Of a stretch of 64,000 nucleotides of DNA, positions 60,426 to 64,000 are shown one piece after another. Position 1 is the stretch's first letter. Every line of letters begins with the position of its first letter. The stretch lies in NCBI RefSeq assembly GCF_947500795.1, contig NZ_CANMTE010000001.1, forward strand, positions 434,001 through 498,000, given 5' to 3'. This stretch comes from an uncultured Gelidibacter sp. GTDB lineage: Bacteria; Bacteroidota; Bacteroidia; Flavobacteriales; Flavobacteriaceae. The notes under the pieces were generated by a model. That model was not told where the DNA came from. It saw only the letters and a program-made list of their open reading frames with translations, and did no database searches. Both the position numbers and the translations under genes were made by a program.

Positions 60426-61685
60426 ATGAAAGACTTATTTGATAAAATTTACAGAGATAAAGGCCCTCTAGGTAAATGGGCTTCACAAGCTGAAGGCTAT
60501 TTTGTATTTCCAAAATTGGAAGGTCAGATCTCTAACCGTATGAAATTCCGTGGTAAAGATGTTATTACTTGGAGTATCAATGATTACTTAGGATTGGCAA
60601 ACCATCCTGAAGTCAGGAAAACGGATGCTCAAGCTGGTGCAGATTATGGTTCAGCGTACCCAATGGGCGCGCGAATGATGTCTGGTCATACAGATCTTCA
60701 CGAAGTCTTACAGAAGGAATTGGCAGAATTTGTTAATAAGGAAGCAGCATATCTTTTAAATTTTGGTTACCAAGGAATGGTGTCTACAATTGATGCGTTG
60801 GTATCTAAAGATGATATTATTGTTTATGACGTAGATGCTCACGCATGTATTATTGACGGTGTGCGTTTACATATGGGGAAACGTTTTACTTATAAGCACA
60901 ATGATGTTGAAAGTTTAGAGAAAAACTTAGACCGTGCTACTAAAATGGCAGAACAAACAGGTGGAGGAATTCTTGTAATTTCTGAAGGTGTGTTTGGAAT
61001 GCGTGGTGAACAAGGTCGTTTAAGAGAAATTGTTGCACTTAAAGAAAAATATAACTTCCGCTTTTTAGTGGATGATGCTCACGGTTTTGGTACGCTTGGT
61101 AAAACAGGTGCTGGTGCAGGTGAGGAGCAAGGTGTTCAAGATGGTATTGATGTGTATTTTGCAACCTTTGCAAAATCGTTGGCTAGTACTGGTGCATTTA
61201 TTGCAGCAGACCAAGAAATCATCGATTACTTAAAATACAACTTACGTTCACAAATGTTCGCGAAATCACTACAAATGCAATTGGTAGTTGGAGCGCGTAA
61301 ACGTTTGGAAATGTTGAAAACCATGCCGGAATTGAAAGCTAAGCTTTGGGAAAACACAAACGCTTTACAATCTGGACTTAAATCTCGTGGTTTCGATATT
61401 GGTACAACACAAAGTTGTGTGACGCCAGTATATTTAAAAGGAAGTATTCCTGAAGCAATGGCTTTAGTGAAGGATTTACGTGAAAATCACGGAATTTTCT
61501 GTTCTATTGTTGTGTATCCAGTGATTCCTAAAGGATTGATCTTACTGAGAATGATTCCAACAGCAACACATACTTTAGTTGATATTAATGAAACTTTAGA
61601 TGCGTTTGAATCTATCAGAACGCGTTTAGAAAATGGTACTTATAAAAGATTATCCGCTTCTGTAGCAGCTGCGATGGGTGAGTAA
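60426..61685 (+). CDS. capB: Alpha-oxoamine synthase, cysteate C-fatty-acyltransferase (CapB type)
   Basis: A 419-residue PLP enzyme of the serine palmitoyltransferase / KBL family. Residues visible: His139 (VDAHACIID), the DDAH stretch 216-219, and the PLP-Lys250 in ATFAKSLASTGAF. It condenses an amino acid with a fatty acyl thioester. By family knowledge the capB product joins cysteate with 13-methyl-myristoyl-CoA to form dehydrocapnine. The adjacent CBS-like capA gene is the main reason to prefer this over serine palmitoyltransferase. Has its own promoter. Confidence 0.82.
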   Translation: MKDLFDKIYRDKGPLGKWASQAEGYFVFPKLEGQISNRMKFRGKDVITWSINDYLGLANHPEVRKTDAQAGADYGSAYPMGARMMSGHTDLHEVLQKELAEFVNKEAAYLLNFGYQGMVSTIDALVSKDDIIVYDVDAHACIIDGVRLHMGKRFTYKHNDVESLEKNLDRATKMAEQTGGGILVISEGVFGMRGEQGRLREIVALKEKYNFRFLVDDAHGFGTLGKTGAGAGEEQGVQDGIDVYFATFAKSLASTGAFIAADQEIIDYLKYNLRSQMFAKSLQMQLVVGARKRLEMLKTMPELKAKLWENTNALQSGLKSRGFDIGTTQSCVTPVYLKGSIPEAMALVKDLRENHGIFCSIVVYPVIPKGLILLRMIPTATHTLVDINETLDAFESIRTRLENGTYKRLSASVAAAMGE

Positions 61686-61710
61686 TTCATAAGATCCAAT
61701 AACATAAAAT

Positions 61711-61744
61711 AAAAAATCCCAATATCATATTGGGATTTTTTTTG
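61711..61744 (+). terminator. Terminator of capB, bidirectional
   Basis: AAAAATCCCAAT pairs with ATTGGGATTTTT (61712-61740 region), five-base loop, with T-run on the plus strand and A-run on the other side for the convergent GNAT gene. Confidence 0.88.
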
Positions 61745-61810
61745 TTTTATAAAGCGATTAAATGAATGGTGCTTTTTTTGGAAACCATCCGATTTATAAT
61801 TCGCATTTGA

Positions 61811-62932
61811 TTATTCAATGGGCTTTCTAACCGTCTTTCTTCTTTTAAAAACTTCAGGGTTGAAATGCTTCCAAATTTGATGGATCGCTAAATTGTCTTC
61901 CAATTCTGGAGTTCTGATACAGTTTTCAATTCCTTTTTCAGTAAACACCTTGTAGTATTCATTGAAAATAACAGCTGTAACCCCTTTGTTTTGGTATTCC
62001 GGCTGAATCCCTATCAAATAGAATACAACTTCCTTACTGTGCTTCTTAGCATGAAGGATATGGGTGAAACCGAATGGAAATAACTTTCCTTTAGTTTTTT
62101 GTAACGCTTTTGCAAACGAAGGCATGACAATAGCAAATGCTACTAATTCATCATTTTTATCAACAACAAATTTGATATACTCAGGATTGACAAAACTGAT
62201 AAACTTTTTCTTGAAATACTCTTTTTGAATATCCGTAATGGCAACAAATGAAGATAAAGAGGCGTAAGATTTATTGAAAAGATCAAACATCTTGTCAACA
62301 TAAGGCATAACTTCCTCTGTTTTAGTAAATCCTAAAGCCTTTAGTTCATAACGTCTTTTAATCAGTTCTTGGGCCTTATGAAACTGCTCAATTTTCACAT
62401 TTGAAAATGGGAAGCGGCTTTCAGAATATAATTTTTCATCCTTATACCCTAATTCTTTAAAATGGTCTACATAATAAGGATAGTTGTACCAGGTAATCAT
62501 ATTGCCCATATGTTCATAGCCTTCGGTCATGACACCAACTTTGTCTAAATTTGAAAATCCTACAGGGCCTTCAACATATTCTAAGTTATTTGCCTTACCA
62601 ATCTCATGGACTTTCTCTAAAAGAGCTTTGGTCACTTCAATATCATCAATCACATCGAACCAACCGAAACGCATTTTTCTTTGGTTCTGATTTTTCACTT
62701 CCAACCAATTGATAATAGCTGCAACTCTTCCAACAATGTTATTGTTTTTATACGCTAAAAAGAACGTCGCTTCAGCATCATTAAAGATTGGGTTTTTCTT
62801 CTTGTTAAAAGTTTCCAGTTCCTGTTTAATGATAGGAGGCACCCACTGTGATGAGTCTTTATAAAGTTCAAAAGGGAATTTAACAAAAGCCTTTAATTCC
62901 TTTGGGGAACTTACTTGTTTAATTGTAATCAT
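61811..62932 (-). CDS. GNAT-fold protein of unknown substrate, possible N-acyltransferase
   Basis: A 373-residue protein. The second half has the GNAT pattern: VVDKNDELVAFAIVMPSF as the central strands and FYLIGIQPEYQNKGVTAVIFNEYYKVF as the acyl-CoA-binding motif A; the first half contains KFPFELYKDSSQWVPP and EYVEGPVGFSNLDKVGVMTEGY. It is larger than a simple acetyltransferase and has no membrane helix. It lies convergent to capB and may be the N-acyltransferase that turns capnine into N-acyl sulfonolipid (inference only). An outer-membrane protein gene lies 9 bases upstream. Confidence 0.75.
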   Translation of the reverse strand: MITIKQVSSPKELKAFVKFPFELYKDSSQWVPPIIKQELETFNKKKNPIFNDAEATFFLAYKNNNIVGRVAAIINWLEVKNQNQRKMRFGWFDVIDDIEVTKALLEKVHEIGKANNLEYVEGPVGFSNLDKVGVMTEGYEHMGNMITWYNYPYYVDHFKELGYKDEKLYSESRFPFSNVKIEQFHKAQELIKRRYELKALGFTKTEEVMPYVDKMFDLFNKSYASLSSFVAITDIQKEYFKKKFISFVNPEYIKFVVDKNDELVAFAIVMPSFAKALQKTKGKLFPFGFTHILHAKKHSKEVVFYLIGIQPEYQNKGVTAVIFNEYYKVFTEKGIENCIRTPELEDNLAIHQIWKHFNPEVFKRRKTVRKPIE

Positions 62933-62941
62933 AAAGTGGTC

Positions 62942-63916
62942 TTAAAAATTGCCGTTACTGTTAAAGTCAGTTTCTTTTTTTCTTTGGATATCGCGTTCTT
63001 GCATTCTTAGTTCATCTCTAGCAGGGATGCCGTTGTCAATTTCCTTGTCCTTATGAAAATCAAAGCGGTAGGACATTCCGAAATTCACTCCAAGAACAGA
63101 TGGCGTGTCTTTTGTATTAAACGTTAAAGCGGTATCCAACTGAAAATTCTTATTCCAAAGGTAAGCACCTCCAAAACGGAATAATTCATCGGCATAAAAG
63201 TCGCTGATAATACCTTGCGCCTCCCCGAAAACTGCCCATTTTGGGTTGAATGAATGCGTTAAGGTGAAGATATATTGATAATCTGATTGGTCTGTTCCAA
63301 TTCTATCGGCAATTAAATTGATAACAAAAACCCATCCACCCACAAAATTATTTTGCGAAATTAAGGCAACTTTCGGGCTGAATCCTTCAATTCCTGGAGC
63401 TGTATAAGGATTGTCTTTTGTATCAAAATTGGCACCAGCGTAAATAGCCACTGCTGGTATTAATGATTTCCATTTAAACTGTCGGTTGGCTTTCCAACTG
63501 TATAAATTTGGTTTTTCTTCTCCTGCTTTTCGGTACGGATCATAAATCATGTATTTCGCACCAATTGTCAAATTTTTGAAATTACCACGATCATATTCGG
63601 TTGGGGTGCCTGAGGAATTATAAGTTTGGGTATCGTTTTGATAGGTGCCCTGGATGTTCAATTCCAATTCTTCAAAAAGCAATCCGTAACGTGCTGCAAA
63701 ATCGGCTCCAAACCCTGAAACCTCATAATTTAAAAGCGAATGCTCTTCCTTAAGAAGATAAGGGCCAGCCTCAAATTGAAGGACATTAGTGCCAACTGAA
63801 AAGGCGCTTTGTGAAACGCCGGGCCTGTTGGAATTGATGACTTCAGTATATTGAGCTACTGCGAAATTGGTGAACGTGAAAATTAAAAATATTAAGGATA
63901 TTTTGATGGATTTCAT
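62942..63916 (-). CDS. Outer-membrane beta-barrel protein (phenol-degradation MetA-like family)
   Basis: A 324-residue exported protein: signal peptide KSIKISLIFLIFTFTNFAVAQ, then many amphipathic strands typical of an outer-membrane barrel (YTEVINSNRPGVSQSAFSVG, FGADFAARYGLLFEELELN, VLGVNFGMSYRFDF). It recalls the MetA-pathway transporter-like family in overall pattern. I use ATG 63916 rather than 63937 because the -7 element lies at 63935-63942. Co-transcribed with the GNAT gene. Substrate unknown. Confidence 0.75.
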   Translation of the reverse strand: MKSIKISLIFLIFTFTNFAVAQYTEVINSNRPGVSQSAFSVGTNVLQFEAGPYLLKEEHSLLNYEVSGFGADFAARYGLLFEELELNIQGTYQNDTQTYNSSGTPTEYDRGNFKNLTIGAKYMIYDPYRKAGEEKPNLYSWKANRQFKWKSLIPAVAIYAGANFDTKDNPYTAPGIEGFSPKVALISQNNFVGGWVFVINLIADRIGTDQSDYQYIFTLTHSFNPKWAVFGEAQGIISDFYADELFRFGGAYLWNKNFQLDTALTFNTKDTPSVLGVNFGMSYRFDFHKDKEIDNGIPARDELRMQERDIQRKKETDFNSNGNF

Positions 63917-63934
63917 TTTCGAATCGATTAGGCT

Positions 63935-63942
63935 CAAAACTA
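63935..63942 (-). promoter_or_regulatory. Putative -7 element (TAgtTTTG) for the outer-membrane protein gene
   Basis: Exact TAnnTTTG on the minus strand, 18 bases upstream of ATG 63916; it supports that start over 63937. Confidence 0.5.
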
Positions 63943-64000
63943 CATATTTTTTTTGATTTTGAATTGCTTTTAATCGATGGAAAGGAGGATTGTTTTAACA

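Overview
The window looks like a piece of chromosome from a member of the Flavobacteriaceae (Bacteroidota). The reasons are the AT-rich coding style, many copies of the Bacteroidota -7 promoter element TAnnTTTG just upstream of genes, almost no Shine-Dalgarno sequences, a full menaquinone gene set, an outer-membrane beta-barrel receptor of the carboxypeptidase-regulatory-domain type, and a capnine (sulfonolipid) gene pair typical of gliding Bacteroidota. The genus cannot be fixed from the sequence alone. I see no tRNA, rRNA, phage, transposase or CRISPR array.

Layout. 0-12.3 kb: menaquinone biosynthesis (menF end, menD, menB, menA, menC, menE) interleaved with a DUF2853 protein, a CvfB-like S1 protein, a UPF0173 hydrolase, a CPBP membrane protease and, on the other strand, an SDR and a fatty-acid-hydroxylase/sterol-desaturase protein. 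12.3-22.6 kb: a minus-strand operon (carboxyltransferase subunit, MFS transporter, secreted unknown), a DoxX/FMN-reductase/MarR group, a second MFS transporter, EttA and small membrane proteins. 22.8-32.5 kb: a one-strand cluster of mostly unrecognised genes built around an AAA+ ATPase, a long coiled-coil protein, two soluble unknowns, two membrane proteins and NudK. Most of its gene junctions carry heptanucleotide arrays, hairpin clusters or a six-copy palindromic repeat array, and a four-helix-bundle (IVP) gene sits between two heptamer arrays inside it. 33.2-38.2 kb: the glyoxylate shunt (aceB, aceA) with a divergent RamB/ScfR-like regulator and a three-copy iteron/palindrome candidate operator between them. 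38.2-43.9 kb: histidine-degradation genes hutG and hutI, a GNAT, membrane proteins and fumC. 44.1-51.6 kb: two tandem VOC proteins, a peroxiredoxin, an outer-membrane receptor operon, an ArsC-like protein, a HAD phosphatase and prfB with a classical programmed +1 frameshift. 51.6-59 kb: a metzincin-type protease, threonine aldolase, a GT2 glycosyltransferase, YbaB and an S9 peptidase. 59-64 kb: cysteate synthase (capA-like, with a structured leader) and cysteate fatty-acyltransferase (capB-like), followed convergently by a GNAT-fold protein and an outer-membrane protein.

How the parts work together. The men genes supply menaquinone for respiration; aceBA, fumC and the carboxyltransferase handle acetate, fatty-acid or amino-acid carbon; hutG/hutI degrade histidine; capA/capB start sulfonolipid synthesis, and the neighbouring GNAT is a plausible but unproven later step. 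The AAA+/coiled-coil/membrane cluster is the best candidate for an undescribed system. The clearest directly visible regulatory features are the prfB recoding site, the aceB/regulator intergenic iterons, the hairpin-rich leader of capA, and tandem repeats placed directly upstream of two start codons.
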